From Sphaerisporangium krabiense (lineage in GTDB: Bacteria > Actinomycetota > Actinomycetes > Streptosporangiales > Streptosporangiaceae), in contig NZ_JACHBR010000002.1 in NCBI RefSeq assembly GCF_014200435.1, forward strand, positions 1,495,001 through 1,559,000: a stretch of 64,000 bases of DNA, read 5' to 3'. Below are positions 9,739 through 18,368 of the stretch, piece by piece. Numbering within the stretch: position 1 is the first letter of the stretch; the number at the start of each line of letters is the position of its first letter. The notes under the pieces were generated by a model. The model was given only the letters and a program-made list of their open reading frames with translations. It made no database searches and was not told the origin of the DNA. The position numbers were made by a program, and so were the translations under genes.

Positions 9739-9769
9739 AGTCTTCGTGCTGGACCGCACTCCAGGTCAA
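9739..9769 (-). promoter_or_regulatory. MerR-type promoter of the aldo/keto reductase
   Basis: Read on the minus strand, TTGACC (9764-9769) and AAGACT (9739-9744) are separated by exactly 19 bp. The spacer contains the dyad CTGGA-gtgcgg-TCCAG. The overlong spacer with an internal dyad is the hallmark of promoters activated by MerR family proteins through DNA untwisting. A near-identical element precedes the SDR at 32143. Confidence 0.65.
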
Positions 9770-9771
9770 AT

Positions 9772-9802
9772 CGGCCTTTTATGATCTACGTTGTAAAGGC
9801 CG
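9772..9802 (-). terminator. Hairpin between SDR and aldo/keto reductase
   Basis: CGGCCTTT and AAAGGCCG form an 8-bp stem around a 15-base loop, 64 bp downstream of the SDR stop and just upstream of the reductase promoter. It may end the MarR-SDR transcript. There is no U-tract. Confidence 0.4.
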
Positions 9803-9865
9803 TCGACCGTATGTTCACCCCCTACCCGGAACCCGGAGACCCAACGGCGACGGAGGAGGCGGCCG

Positions 9866-10687
9866 TCAGTGGACGAAGAAGCCGCCGTCGACGAACAGCA
9901 TCTGGCCGGTGATGTAGGCGGCGGCGTCCCCGGCGAGCAGCACCGCCGCGCCCGCGAAGTCCACGGGAAGGCCGTTGCGGCCGAGCATCGAGCGGGCGGC
10001 CATGGTCTCGACCCGGCCGGGGACGGCCTGGGCGGGCGCGGTGAGCGGGGTGAGCACGAACCCGGGGATGATCGTGTTCACCGAGACGCCGTGCCGTGAC
10101 CACGCCTCCGCCTGCGAGCGGGTGAGCCCGGCGATGGCCGCCTTGCTGACGCCGTAGGCGCCGCTGTCGCCGAAGGCGCTGATGGACTGCTGGGAGCCGA
10201 CGTTGATGATGCGGCCCCAGCCGCGCGCGGCCATGCGGGGGCCGAAGTGCTGGCCGAGCAGGTAGGGCGCGGTGATGTTCACCCGCATGGTGAGGTCGTA
10301 GTCCTCGGGGGTGAGTTCGGCCATCGGGCGGCGGATGTTGTTGGCGGCGACGTTGGCGAGGATGTCGATCTCGCCGAAGTGGGAGGCGGCGCTCTCGCGG
10401 ACGTGCCGGACGGCCTCGGCGTCGGCGAGGTCGGCGGGGATGGACGCGGCGCGGACGCCGTGGCCGCGCAGGCGTTCCACGGCGTCCTTCAGCTCGGCGG
10501 GCCTGCGGGCCACGAGGACGACGGCGGCGCCGGCGCGGCCGATGGCCTCGGCCATGGCGTATCCGATGCCGGAGCTGCCGCCCGTGACCAGGGCGGTGCG
10601 TCCGGACAGGGAGAACAGGCCGTCGAGGTAGGCGGCGGGAGAGGCCGCCGGGTCGTCGGAGGCGCGCATGGTCGTGGAGGGTATCAC
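9866..10687 (-). CDS. SDR family oxidoreductase (gluconate 5-dehydrogenase-like)
   Basis: 273 residues. The cofactor motif TGGSSGIG lies at 35-42, NVAANN replaces the usual NNAG, and the catalytic Y178-x3-K182 (YGVSK) is present with an upstream Ser. The C-terminal GQMLFVDGG block is typical of classical SDRs. The GTG start overlaps the MarR stop by four bases (GTGA); an internal ATG at 10669 is possible. Cotranscription with MarR suggests the substrate or product is linked to the MarR ligand, which is inference. Confidence 0.88.
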   Translation of the reverse strand: MIPSTTMRASDDPAASPAAYLDGLFSLSGRTALVTGGSSGIGYAMAEAIGRAGAAVVLVARRPAELKDAVERLRGHGVRAASIPADLADAEAVRHVRESAASHFGEIDILANVAANNIRRPMAELTPEDYDLTMRVNITAPYLLGQHFGPRMAARGWGRIINVGSQQSISAFGDSGAYGVSKAAIAGLTRSQAEAWSRHGVSVNTIIPGFVLTPLTAPAQAVPGRVETMAARSMLGRNGLPVDFAGAAVLLAGDAAAYITGQMLFVDGGFFVH

Positions 10688-11133
10688 CAGGCGCCGGGCA
10701 GGTCCGCGGCGGCCTGCCGGAGCTTGCCCATGACGTGTTCGAGCTCGCGCAGGGTCTCCAGGTCGAGCCGGTCGAGCAGGCGGCGGTAGTTGGCGTGACC
10801 GGCGTCGGCGAGTTCCTCGGTCATGCGGGTGCCGGCGTCGGTGAGGCGGACGCGGCGGATGCGGCGGTCGTTGGGGTCCTCGTGCCGGGAGACCAGGCCC
10901 TGGGCGACGAGGCGGTCGACGATGCCGGTGACGGTGCCGAGGCCGGTGCCGAGGACGTGGGCGAGATCCTGGCCGGAGGCCGAGCCGCGCGCGGCGAGGA
11001 TCAGGGTGACCTTGAGCTGCTGCATGGTCAGGTTGAGCGCCAGCAACGGCATCGACCGGTCGCCGGCGAAGAGGCGCGCGATCGCGTGCTGGGCCTCGCC
11101 GATGCGGGCGATCAGCTCCTGTCTCTCGTCCAC
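10684..11133 (-). CDS. MarR family transcriptional regulator
   Basis: 149 residues from the GTG at 11133, preceded by GAAGGG. The winged helix-turn-helix reads ASGQDLAHVLGTGLGTVTGIVDRLVAQGL followed by the wing DPNDRRIRRVRLT. MarR proteins repress adjacent efflux or catabolic genes until a phenolic or lipophilic ligand binds. The gene is divergent from the RND exporter at 11257 and coupled to the SDR, so both are likely targets. Confidence 0.9.
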   Translation of the reverse strand: MDERQELIARIGEAQHAIARLFAGDRSMPLLALNLTMQQLKVTLILAARGSASGQDLAHVLGTGLGTVTGIVDRLVAQGLVSRHEDPNDRRIRRVRLTDAGTRMTEELADAGHANYRRLLDRLDLETLRELEHVMGKLRQAAADLPGAW

Positions 11134-11186
11134 GTTGCCCTTCACCTTCGCCCGTACAGGTAACCCGAAGTTCAATACCCTGCTAA

Positions 11187-11198
11187 ATATTCGTATAT
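11187..11198. promoter_or_regulatory. Candidate MarR operator
   Basis: ATATTCGTATAT matches its reverse complement at 10 of 12 positions. It lies in the AT-rich part of the 123-bp gap between MarR and the RND exporter, where both promoters should be. Confidence 0.35.
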
Positions 11199-11256
11199 CG
11201 CGAAGTGTTAGGGTTTTCCAAACTTATCGTTCATGACTACTGGGGGGTCCGCGTCC

Positions 11257-14200
11257 ATGACCGCTCTGGCCAGGCTCAGCCTCGCCAATCGCAGTCTCGT
11301 GATCTTGATGGCGCTGGTGATCAGCGGGTTCGGCCTGTTCGCCATCCCGTCGCTGAAGCAGCAACTGCTGCCCTCGCTCTCGTTCCCGGGGGCGTTCGTC
11401 GTGGCACCGTACGCGGGGGCGTCGCCCGACATCGTCGAAGAGCAGGTCACCAAGCCCATCGAGACGAGCTTCCAGGGCATCGCCGGGGTCACGGAGGTCT
11501 CCTCGACCTCGCGGGAGGGCCTGGCGCAGATCCAGGTCTCCTTCGAGTACGGCACCGACGTCGAGGACGCGGTGAGCAAGCTGCAGCAGGCGGTCGCCCG
11601 CCTCGGCGCGCGGCTGCCCGACGGCGTGGACCCCACGGTGGTCGCGGGTAACACCGACGACATCCCGGTGATGGTCATGGCCGTCGGGGGCGGCGGCGAC
11701 CAGCGTGACCTGCTCGGCCGGCTGAAGCGCGTGGCGGTCCCCGAGCTGCAGGGCGTGGCCGGCGTGCGCGAGGCGTCGGTGACCGGGGCCCGCGAGCAGA
11801 CGGTGGTCATCACGCCGGACGCGAAGAAGATGGCCAAGAAGGGCGTGTCGCCCGCGGCGATCCCCGAGCTGCTGCGCGCCAACGGCACGCCGATCCCGGC
11901 GGGCACCCTGGTGGAGGACGGCAAGTCGCTGACCGTGCAGGTCGGACGGCGTGTCGCCACGGTCGACGACCTGCGCGACCTGTACCTGACGCCGCAGGCG
12001 CCGGCCGCGCAGGCGGGCGCCCAGGGCCAGCAGGGCCGGCAGGCCCAGGCTCAGCAGGGTCAGGCGCAGGGGCGTCCCGGACAGGGGGCCGCCGCCGGCA
12101 GGGCGGGGACGGTTCCGGCCGCGCGGCCCGCGGCGCCCAAGCCGGTGCGGCTGGGCGACGTGGCCACGATCGAGGAGCGTCCCGCCGACGCCACGACGGT
12201 CACCCGGACGAACGGGCAGCCGAGCCTCGGCGTGGCGATCACCATGGCGCCGGACGGCAACGCGGTCCGCGTCTCGCACGACGTGCGCGACAAGCTGCCC
12301 GGCCTGGCCCGCTCGCTGGGCGGCGACACGAAGATCACGGTGGTGTTCGACCAGGCGCCCTACGTGGAGCGGTCGATCGAGGACCTGACGACCGAGGGCC
12401 TGCTCGGCCTGGCGTTCGCGGTGCTGGTCATCCTGGTGTTCCTGCTGTCGGTGCGCTCGACGCTCGTGACCGCGGTGTCGATCCCGCTGTCGGTGGTGAT
12501 CGCGCTGCTCGCCCTGTGGGCCGGCGACTACTCGCTGAACCTGCTGACGCTGGGCGCGCTGACGATCGCGATCGGCCGCGTGGTGGACGACTCGATCGTG
12601 GTGCTGGAGAACATCAAGCGCCACCTCGGGTACGGCGAGGACAAGCGCACCGCGGTGCTGAGCGGCGTGCGCGAGGTCAGCGGCGCGGTGACGGCCTCCA
12701 CGCTCACCACCGTGGCGGTGTTCCTGCCGATCGCGTTCGTGGGCGGCCTGGTCGGCGAGCTGTTCGCGCCGTTCGCGATCACGGTGACGGTGGCGCTGCT
12801 GGCGTCCCTGCTGGTGTCGCTGACGGTGATCCCGGTGCTGGCGTACTGGTTCCTCAAGGCGCCGAAGCTGTCGCCCGAGCAGGCGCGGGAGTTCCGCGAG
12901 CGCGCCGAGGCCAAGGAACTGCGCAGCCCGCTGCAGCGGATGTACCTGCCGGTGCTGAGGTTCGCGGCGCGGCGGCGGCTGGTCACGCTGCTGATCGGCT
13001 TCCTGGTGTTCGCGGGCACGCTGGCGCTGGTCCCGGGGCTGAAGACCAACTTCATCGACTCCTCGGGCCAGGACACGATCTCGCTGACGCAGAAGATGCC
13101 GGCGGGCACGGACCTGGCGACCACCGACGCGGCGGCCAAGAAGGTCGAGGAGGTCCTCGCCACCGAGCGCGGCGTCGCCTCCTACCAGGTCAACGTCGGC
13201 TCCGGCGGCTCGTTCGGCGGCGGGGTCGGCGGGTCGGCCGACCGGGCGTCGTACTCGGTCACCGTGGACGAGGGCGTGGACACCCCCGGGCTGGAGACGC
13301 GGCTGCGCGACCGGCTCGCCACGCTCGGCGGCGTGGGCGAGGTCACGGTCGGCGGCCAGGGCGGCGGGGGCTTCTCCTCCGACCGGGCCGAGGTCGTCCT
13401 GCAGGGCCCGGACCTGGACGCGCTGACGAAGGGCGCCGACGCGGTGACGGCGGCCATGAAGGGCATCGCGGGCCTGCGCGACGTGTCCTCCAACCTGGAG
13501 GCCAGCATCCCGCGCATCGAGGTGCGCGTCGACAGGGAGAAGGCGGCGGCCAAGGGCCTGACCGAGACCGGGATCGGCCAGATGGTGGCGCAGACGTTCC
13601 GCGGAGCGCCGATCGGCGAGGTCACCGTGGACGGCCGGGCCGGCGACGTCATCCTGCGCTCCGCCGACGACGCCCCCGCGGACATCGACGCGGTGCGCGA
13701 CCTGGAACTGCCCACCGCGGCGGGCCCGGTGAAGCTGTCCGGCGTGGCCGACGTGGAGCGGGTCGCGGGTCCGACGCAGATCACCCGCAAGGACGGCGAC
13801 CGCACCGCCTCGGTGTCGGCGGCGGCCGAGGCCAGCGACCTCGGCAGCGTCACCGCCAAGCTCACCGAGAAGATGAAGACGGTGTCGCTGCCCGCAGGGG
13901 TGAGCTACAGCATCGGCGGCGTGAGCGCCGACCAGCAGGAGGCGTTCGGCCAGCTCGGCCTGGCCATGCTGGCCGCGATCGCCATCGTCTTCATGATCAT
14001 GGTGGCGACGTTCCGCAGCTTCGTGCAGCCGCTGATCCTGCTGGTGTCCATCCCGTTCGCCGCGACGGGCGCGATCGGCCTGCTGCGGCTGACCGGCACC
14101 CCGCTCGGCGTCCCGGCGCTGATCGGCATGCTCATGCTGATCGGCATCGTGGTCACCAACGCGATCGTGCTGATCGACCTGATCAACCAGTACCGCGAGC

Positions 14201-14520
14201 AGGGACTCGGCGTGACCGAGGCCGTGGTGGAGGGCGGCAGGCGCCGCCTGCGCCCGATCCTGATGACCGCGGTCGCCACGATCTGCGCCCTCACCCCGAT
14301 GGCGATCGGCCTGACCGGCTCGGGCGGCTTCATCTCCCAGCCCCTGGCGGTCGTGGTCATCGGCGGCCTGGTGTCCTCGACGCTGCTGACCCTGATCCTG
14401 GTCCCGGCGCTGTACACCATGGTCGAGCGCACCAAGGAGCGCTTCCGCCGTCGTCGCGGCGGCGGCGCCCCGGCCGCGCGGACCCCGGTGCCCGACCCCG
14501 AGCCGCTGCCCACGCGCTGA
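11257..14520 (+). CDS. RND superfamily efflux permease (HAE1/AcrB-like)
   Basis: 1087 residues from the ATG at 11257, chosen for its GGGGGG ribosome site; the ATG at 11233 has none. The protein has the AcrB order: TM1 at about 14-32, porter domain, TM2-6 (about 380-540), TM7 near 580, second porter domain, TM8-12 (about 900-1060). TM4 contains GRVVDDSIVVLENI, holding the proton-relay acidic pair. A Q/A/G/R-rich low-complexity insert sits at about 246-291. No membrane fusion protein or outer-membrane channel is encoded nearby, as usual in monoderm actinobacteria. It probably exports lipophilic compounds under MarR control. Confidence 0.92.
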   Translation: MTALARLSLANRSLVILMALVISGFGLFAIPSLKQQLLPSLSFPGAFVVAPYAGASPDIVEEQVTKPIETSFQGIAGVTEVSSTSREGLAQIQVSFEYGTDVEDAVSKLQQAVARLGARLPDGVDPTVVAGNTDDIPVMVMAVGGGGDQRDLLGRLKRVAVPELQGVAGVREASVTGAREQTVVITPDAKKMAKKGVSPAAIPELLRANGTPIPAGTLVEDGKSLTVQVGRRVATVDDLRDLYLTPQAPAAQAGAQGQQGRQAQAQQGQAQGRPGQGAAAGRAGTVPAARPAAPKPVRLGDVATIEERPADATTVTRTNGQPSLGVAITMAPDGNAVRVSHDVRDKLPGLARSLGGDTKITVVFDQAPYVERSIEDLTTEGLLGLAFAVLVILVFLLSVRSTLVTAVSIPLSVVIALLALWAGDYSLNLLTLGALTIAIGRVVDDSIVVLENIKRHLGYGEDKRTAVLSGVREVSGAVTASTLTTVAVFLPIAFVGGLVGELFAPFAITVTVALLASLLVSLTVIPVLAYWFLKAPKLSPEQAREFRERAEAKELRSPLQRMYLPVLRFAARRRLVTLLIGFLVFAGTLALVPGLKTNFIDSSGQDTISLTQKMPAGTDLATTDAAAKKVEEVLATERGVASYQVNVGSGGSFGGGVGGSADRASYSVTVDEGVDTPGLETRLRDRLATLGGVGEVTVGGQGGGGFSSDRAEVVLQGPDLDALTKGADAVTAAMKGIAGLRDVSSNLEASIPRIEVRVDREKAAAKGLTETGIGQMVAQTFRGAPIGEVTVDGRAGDVILRSADDAPADIDAVRDLELPTAAGPVKLSGVADVERVAGPTQITRKDGDRTASVSAAAEASDLGSVTAKLTEKMKTVSLPAGVSYSIGGVSADQQEAFGQLGLAMLAAIAIVFMIMVATFRSFVQPLILLVSIPFAATGAIGLLRLTGTPLGVPALIGMLMLIGIVVTNAIVLIDLINQYREQGLGVTEAVVEGGRRRLRPILMTAVATICALTPMAIGLTGSGGFISQPLAVVVIGGLVSSTLLTLILVPALYTMVERTKERFRRRRGGGAPAARTPVPDPEPLPTR

Positions 14521-14534
14521 TCCAACGGCCCGCG

Positions 14535-14573
14535 CGGCGGCCCGCCTCCCCTTCGCGGGGGGCGCGGCCGCCG
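14535..14573 (+). terminator. GC-rich terminator after the RND exporter
   Basis: A 16-bp stem (14535-14550 with 14557-14573, one G-U pair and one bulged C at 14565) closes a CTTCGC loop. It starts 15 bp after the exporter stop. It lacks a U-tract, as is common for actinobacterial terminators. Confidence 0.7.
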
Positions 14574-14623
14574 TGGCGGGCCGTGCGCGGGTGGAGGAGG
14601 CGGTGCTCCTAGACTGGGGCAAC

Positions 14624-16054
14624 GTGACCGACAAGCCGCGCATCCCCAACGTCCTGGCCGCCCGATACGCCTCGCCCGAGCTGGCGCGGGTGTGGTCTCC
14701 CGAGAACAAGGTGGTGGCCGAGCGGCGGCTGTGGCTGGCCGTGCTGCGGGCGCAGGCCGACCTCGGCGTGCCGGTGCCGCCGGGGGTGGTGGACGACTAC
14801 GAGGCCGTGGCCGGCAAGGTGGACCTGGCCTCGATCGCCGCGCGCGAGCGGGTCACGCGGCACGACGTCAAGGCCCGCATCGAGGAGTTCAACGACCTGG
14901 CGGGGCACGAGCACGTCCACAAGGGCATGACCTCCCGCGACCTGACCGAGAACGTCGAGCAGATGCAGGTCCGCGACAGCCTCGTGCTCGTGCGCGACCG
15001 GTGCGTGGCCCTGCTGGCCGCCCTGGCGGACCTGGCCGCCCGGCACGCCGGCGTGGTCATGGCGGGGCGTTCGCACAACGTCGCGGCGCAGGCCACCACG
15101 CTCGGCAAGCGGTTCGCCACGGCGGCCGACGAGCTGCTGGTGGCGTTCGCGCGGCTGGAGGAGCTGATCGCCCGCTACCCGCTGCGCGGGATCAAGGGCC
15201 CGGTCGGCACCGCGCAGGACATGCTGGACCTGCTCGGCGGGGACGCGGCCAAGCTCGCGGAGCTGGAGGACCGCGTGGCGGGCCACCTGGGCTTCACGTC
15301 CGGGCTGACCAGCGTCGGGCAGGTCTACCCCCGGTCGCTGGACTACGAGGCGCTGACCACGCTGGTGCAGCTGGCGGCGGCGCCCTCCAGCCTGGCCAAG
15401 ACGATCCGCCTGATGGCCGGGCACGAACTGGTCACCGAGGGCTTCCAGCCGGGCCAGGTCGGCTCCAGTGCGATGCCGCACAAGATGAACACCCGCTCCT
15501 GCGAGCGCGTCAACGGCCTGGCCGTCGTGCTGCGCGGGTACGCCTCGATGGCCGGTGAGCTGGCCGGGGACCAGTGGAACGAGGGGGACGTGTCCTGCTC
15601 GGTGGTGCGCAGGGTGGCGCTGCCCGACGCGTTCTTCGCCTTCGACGGGCTGGCCGAGACGATGCTGACGGTGCTGGCCGAGTTCGGGGCGTTCCCGGCG
15701 GTGATCGCGGCCGAGCTGGACCGCTACCTGCCGTTCCTGTCGACCACCAAGATGCTGATGGCCGCCGTGCGGGCGGGCGTCGGCCGCGAGACGGCCCACG
15801 AGCTGATCAAGGAGCACGCCGTGGCGGCGGCGCTGGCCATGCGCGAGACCGGCGCGCCCAACACGCTGCTGGAGCGTCTCGACGCCGACCCGCGCTTCCC
15901 CCTGGACCTTCCCGCGCTGCGGGCGGCGCTGGCCGACCCGGTCACCTTCACCGGCGCGGCCGCGGCGCAGGTCGCCGAGGTGGTGTCCCGGGTGGAGGCC
16001 GTCGTGGCCCGCCACCCCGAGGCCGCCGGCTACCGGCCCGGCGCCATCCTGTGA
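14624..16054 (+). CDS. purB: Adenylosuccinate lyase
   Basis: 476 residues from the GTG at 14624, the expected start for actinobacterial PurB (VTDKPRIPNVLAARYAS). It cleaves SAICAR to AICAR plus fumarate and adenylosuccinate to AMP plus fumarate in purine synthesis. The fumarase/lyase signature GSSAMPHKMN (near 285) and the substrate-binding TSRDLTENV and GRSHN segments are present. TAGACT at 14610-14615 may be a -10 box giving a very short leader. The stop overlaps the next gene's GTG start. Confidence 0.96.
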   Translation: MTDKPRIPNVLAARYASPELARVWSPENKVVAERRLWLAVLRAQADLGVPVPPGVVDDYEAVAGKVDLASIAARERVTRHDVKARIEEFNDLAGHEHVHKGMTSRDLTENVEQMQVRDSLVLVRDRCVALLAALADLAARHAGVVMAGRSHNVAAQATTLGKRFATAADELLVAFARLEELIARYPLRGIKGPVGTAQDMLDLLGGDAAKLAELEDRVAGHLGFTSGLTSVGQVYPRSLDYEALTTLVQLAAAPSSLAKTIRLMAGHELVTEGFQPGQVGSSAMPHKMNTRSCERVNGLAVVLRGYASMAGELAGDQWNEGDVSCSVVRRVALPDAFFAFDGLAETMLTVLAEFGAFPAVIAAELDRYLPFLSTTKMLMAAVRAGVGRETAHELIKEHAVAAALAMRETGAPNTLLERLDADPRFPLDLPALRAALADPVTFTGAAAAQVAEVVSRVEAVVARHPEAAGYRPGAIL

Positions 16055-16824
16055 CCGCCGGCCTTCCCGAACCCGCCATCCCAGGTCGATTACCGGCCGT
16101 TCCCCGGCCCGGGGCGGACGATCCCCGGGCCGCGCCGTTGCTGGTGCTGTGGGACATCGACCACACGTTGATCGATTCCAGTGCCGTGTCCCAGCGGGTG
16201 TACGCGACCGCGTTCCGGCGGGCGACCGGGCTGCCGATGCGCCTGCCCTGGCGCTTCGACGGCCGCACCGAGCGTGCCGCCGTCACCGACGCGCTGCGCG
16301 AGCACGGCCTGGATCCGCACGACGGCCTGTTCGGCGCCTTCGCCGAAGCCCTCGCGGCCGAGATGGGCGCCCGCCTCGGGGCCATGGCCGCCGAGGGACG
16401 GGTGCTGCCCGGCGCGGTCGCCGCGCTGACCGCCCTGGGCGCCGTCCCGGGCGTCCACCAGTCCGTCCTCACCGGCAACCTCTCCGCGATCGCGGAGCTG
16501 AAGCTGCGGGCGTTCGGCCTGACCGGGTACCTCGACCTGCGGCTCGGCGCGTACGGGGAGGACGCCTACGAGCGCACGGACCTGCCCGTCCACGCCTTCG
16601 GCAGGGCCGAGCGGCACCTCGGGCGGCTGTACGGGGACGCCGTCATCATCGGCGACACCCCGCGCGACGTGGCCGCCGCCCGGGGCGCGGGGGCCGGGGC
16701 CGTCGCCGTCGCGACCGGCTCCCACGGGGTCGAGGACCTCCGGGCGGCCGGCGCGGACGTCGTGCTCACCGACCTGTCCGACACCGCGGCCGTCCTGCGG
16801 GCGGTGACCGGCGTCAGGCCGTGA
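16051..16824 (+). CDS. HAD family hydrolase (phosphoglycolate phosphatase-like)
   Basis: 257 residues. HAD motif I is WDIDHTL (two Asp, near residue 35), motif II is VLTGN (Thr), and motif IV is GDTPRDVAAARGAG. A helical cap with FDGRTERAAVTDALREHG lies between motifs I and II, as in subclass IA phosphatases. GTGA overlap with purB suggests cotranscription; a link to nucleotide or phosphoglycolate turnover is possible but unproven. The 3' end overlaps the convergent LLM gene by 11 bp. Confidence 0.88.
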   Translation: MTAGLPEPAIPGRLPAVPRPGADDPRAAPLLVLWDIDHTLIDSSAVSQRVYATAFRRATGLPMRLPWRFDGRTERAAVTDALREHGLDPHDGLFGAFAEALAAEMGARLGAMAAEGRVLPGAVAALTALGAVPGVHQSVLTGNLSAIAELKLRAFGLTGYLDLRLGAYGEDAYERTDLPVHAFGRAERHLGRLYGDAVIIGDTPRDVAAARGAGAGAVAVATGSHGVEDLRAAGADVVLTDLSDTAAVLRAVTGVRP

Positions 16825-17737
16825 CGGCCGGGGGACGGTGGCCGCCGGAGCGGCGTTCGCGTTCGACGGCCTCGCGCAGGGCGGGCGCGACCTCCGCGCC
16901 CCACACCTGGATCGCCTCGGGTTCGTCGCTCATCAGGATGAACGCGCTCACCCCGTGGTCGAGCGCGAGCGGCAGCAACTGGTCGGCCCACTGCCGCGGC
17001 GGGCCCTGCAGGAACCCCTCGTCGCCGGTCGTGAACCGGCCGCCGACGTTGAGCAGGCGGCGGATCTCGCCGGGGGCGCGCCCGGCCTCGGCCGCCGCCT
17101 CGTCGATGATCCGGTTGCCCCGCTCCAGGGCCCCCTCCTCCAGGTACGGCAGGCTGGGCAGCCATCCGTCGGCCTTCGCGCCGATGAGGCGCAGCATGCG
17201 CGGCTTCAGCGCGCCGAGCCAGATCGCGATGTCGTGGGCGGGCTCCGGGCCGCGTTTGGCGCCCTTGACCTGGTAGTGCGCGCCGTCGACGCGCACGCCG
17301 CCGCGCTCGGAGGGGTCCCAGACCGCCCGGATGACGTCGATGGCCTCGCTCAGCGCCTCCACCGCCTCCCCGGGGGCGCGGTGCGGCCCGCCCATCGCGG
17401 CGACCGCGTCCTGGAAGCCCCCGGCGCCGAGGCCCAGCTCGAACCGGCCGCCGGACAGCAGGTCCAGGCTCGCCGCGGCCCGGGCGAGGACGGCCGGAGG
17501 CCGCAGCGGCAGGTTGAGGACGTTGCCCGCCAGCCGCACCCGCTCGGTCCGCGCGGCGACCCAGGTGAGCAGCGTCCAGGTGTCCAGGAACGCGGGCAGG
17601 TAGGGGTGGTCCTGGAAGGTGACCAGGTCCAGGCCCGCCTGTTCGCTGAGCCGGGCCAGCGTCACGACCTCGTGCGGCCGCTGGTTCTGTGGGGTGAGGA
17701 AGGCGCCGAACATCAGCGCGTGTCCGTAGTCGGCCAT
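16814..17737 (-). CDS. LLM class flavin-dependent oxidoreductase, probably F420-dependent
   Basis: 307 residues with the luciferase-like TIM barrel: FGAFLTPQNQ at the N-terminus, LVTFQDHPYLPAFLDTW, SGGRFELGLGAGGFQD (near 100), and a C-terminal LALDHGVSAFILMSDEP. The group is typically F420-dependent in actinobacteria. AGGAG stands 7 nt before the ATG. A dyad upstream (17750-17764) resembles one in front of the HxlR gene, so HxlR control is likely. Confidence 0.9.
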   Translation of the reverse strand: MADYGHALMFGAFLTPQNQRPHEVVTLARLSEQAGLDLVTFQDHPYLPAFLDTWTLLTWVAARTERVRLAGNVLNLPLRPPAVLARAAASLDLLSGGRFELGLGAGGFQDAVAAMGGPHRAPGEAVEALSEAIDVIRAVWDPSERGGVRVDGAHYQVKGAKRGPEPAHDIAIWLGALKPRMLRLIGAKADGWLPSLPYLEEGALERGNRIIDEAAAEAGRAPGEIRRLLNVGGRFTTGDEGFLQGPPRQWADQLLPLALDHGVSAFILMSDEPEAIQVWGAEVAPALREAVERERRSGGHRPPAVTA

Positions 17738-17749
17738 CGCCCGCTCCTA

Positions 17750-17764
17750 CTTCGAATCCAGAAG
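17750..17764. promoter_or_regulatory. Candidate HxlR operator before the LLM gene
   Basis: CTTCGAATCCAGAAG, extended outwards as ACTTC-N7-GAAGT, lies 12 bp upstream of the LLM start. It shares the CTTCGA start and GAAG end with the 15-mer at 18251-18265. Confidence 0.5.
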
Positions 17765-17842
17765 TGACAACGCTCTTCGGAGCACGGTGACCATGCCGCC
17801 GTATCGCCTGTTCCCCGGGCCGTTCCCCGGGCGGGCGCGGCG

Positions 17843-18223
17843 TCACCGCGCGGGGTCCTCCGGCTCCAGATGCTCCCGCGCCCACCGCGAGATCTGCTCC
17901 AGCGCGGGCATCAGCGCCCGGCCGGCGTCGGTGAGGGCGTAGGAGACGGAGACGGGCGGCCCCTCGCCGACGGTGCGCGCGACCAGCCCCGCGCGGGTCA
18001 GCTCGGCGAGGCGGTCGGTGAGCACCGAGTCGGAGATGCCGCCGACCGCGCGCGACAGCTCCCGGAACCCCGTCGGCCCGCCGCCGAGCACGCCGAGCAG
18101 CACGGCGTTCCAGCGCTTGCCCAGAAACCCGAACGCGCGCGACAGCGCCGCGTCCCCGCGCAGGCAGGCGTCGGACGCGACCGGCACGGCGCCCGCCCGC
18201 GGCGCCTTGGTCGTCCTGGCCAC
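17843..18223 (-). CDS. HxlR family winged-helix regulator
   Basis: 126 residues with the HxlR pattern: DAALSRAFGFLGKRWNAVLL, GFRELSRAVGGISDSVLTDRL (recognition helix), and the wing VSVSYALTDAGRALMPAL. HxlR proteins are usually one-domain sensors of aldehydes or oxidants; this one has a Cys at residue 21 (DACLRGD), a place where other members carry redox-active cysteines. It lies upstream of the LLM oxidoreductase on the same strand, with separate promoters likely. Confidence 0.9.
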   Translation of the reverse strand: MARTTKAPRAGAVPVASDACLRGDAALSRAFGFLGKRWNAVLLGVLGGGPTGFRELSRAVGGISDSVLTDRLAELTRAGLVARTVGEGPPVSVSYALTDAGRALMPALEQISRWAREHLEPEDPAR

Positions 18224-18250
18224 GTCTTCACGCTAGCACCGCCGATGCGC

Positions 18251-18265
18251 CTTCGAGATTCGAAG
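18251..18265. promoter_or_regulatory. Candidate HxlR autoregulatory operator
   Basis: CTTCGA-gat-TCGAAG is a dyad with perfect 6-bp arms, 27 bp upstream of the HxlR start. See the related site at 17750-17764. Confidence 0.5.
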
Positions 18266-18368
18266 CACCTCTGCCGGTCGGAGGCCGGCGAGCCTGGCGC
18301 CGCGGTCGGGGGACGGGGGGCGGTTCGGAGGGGGGGCCGGAAAACCAGGTGAAGCTCGGCGATCCGCG

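Noticed and set aside
11224-14709. Open frame of 1161 codons on the minus strand
   Set aside because: It is antisense to the RND exporter. Its translation is low-complexity (Arg, Gly, His, Gln-rich) with no domain, as expected for the opposite strand of GC-rich coding DNA.
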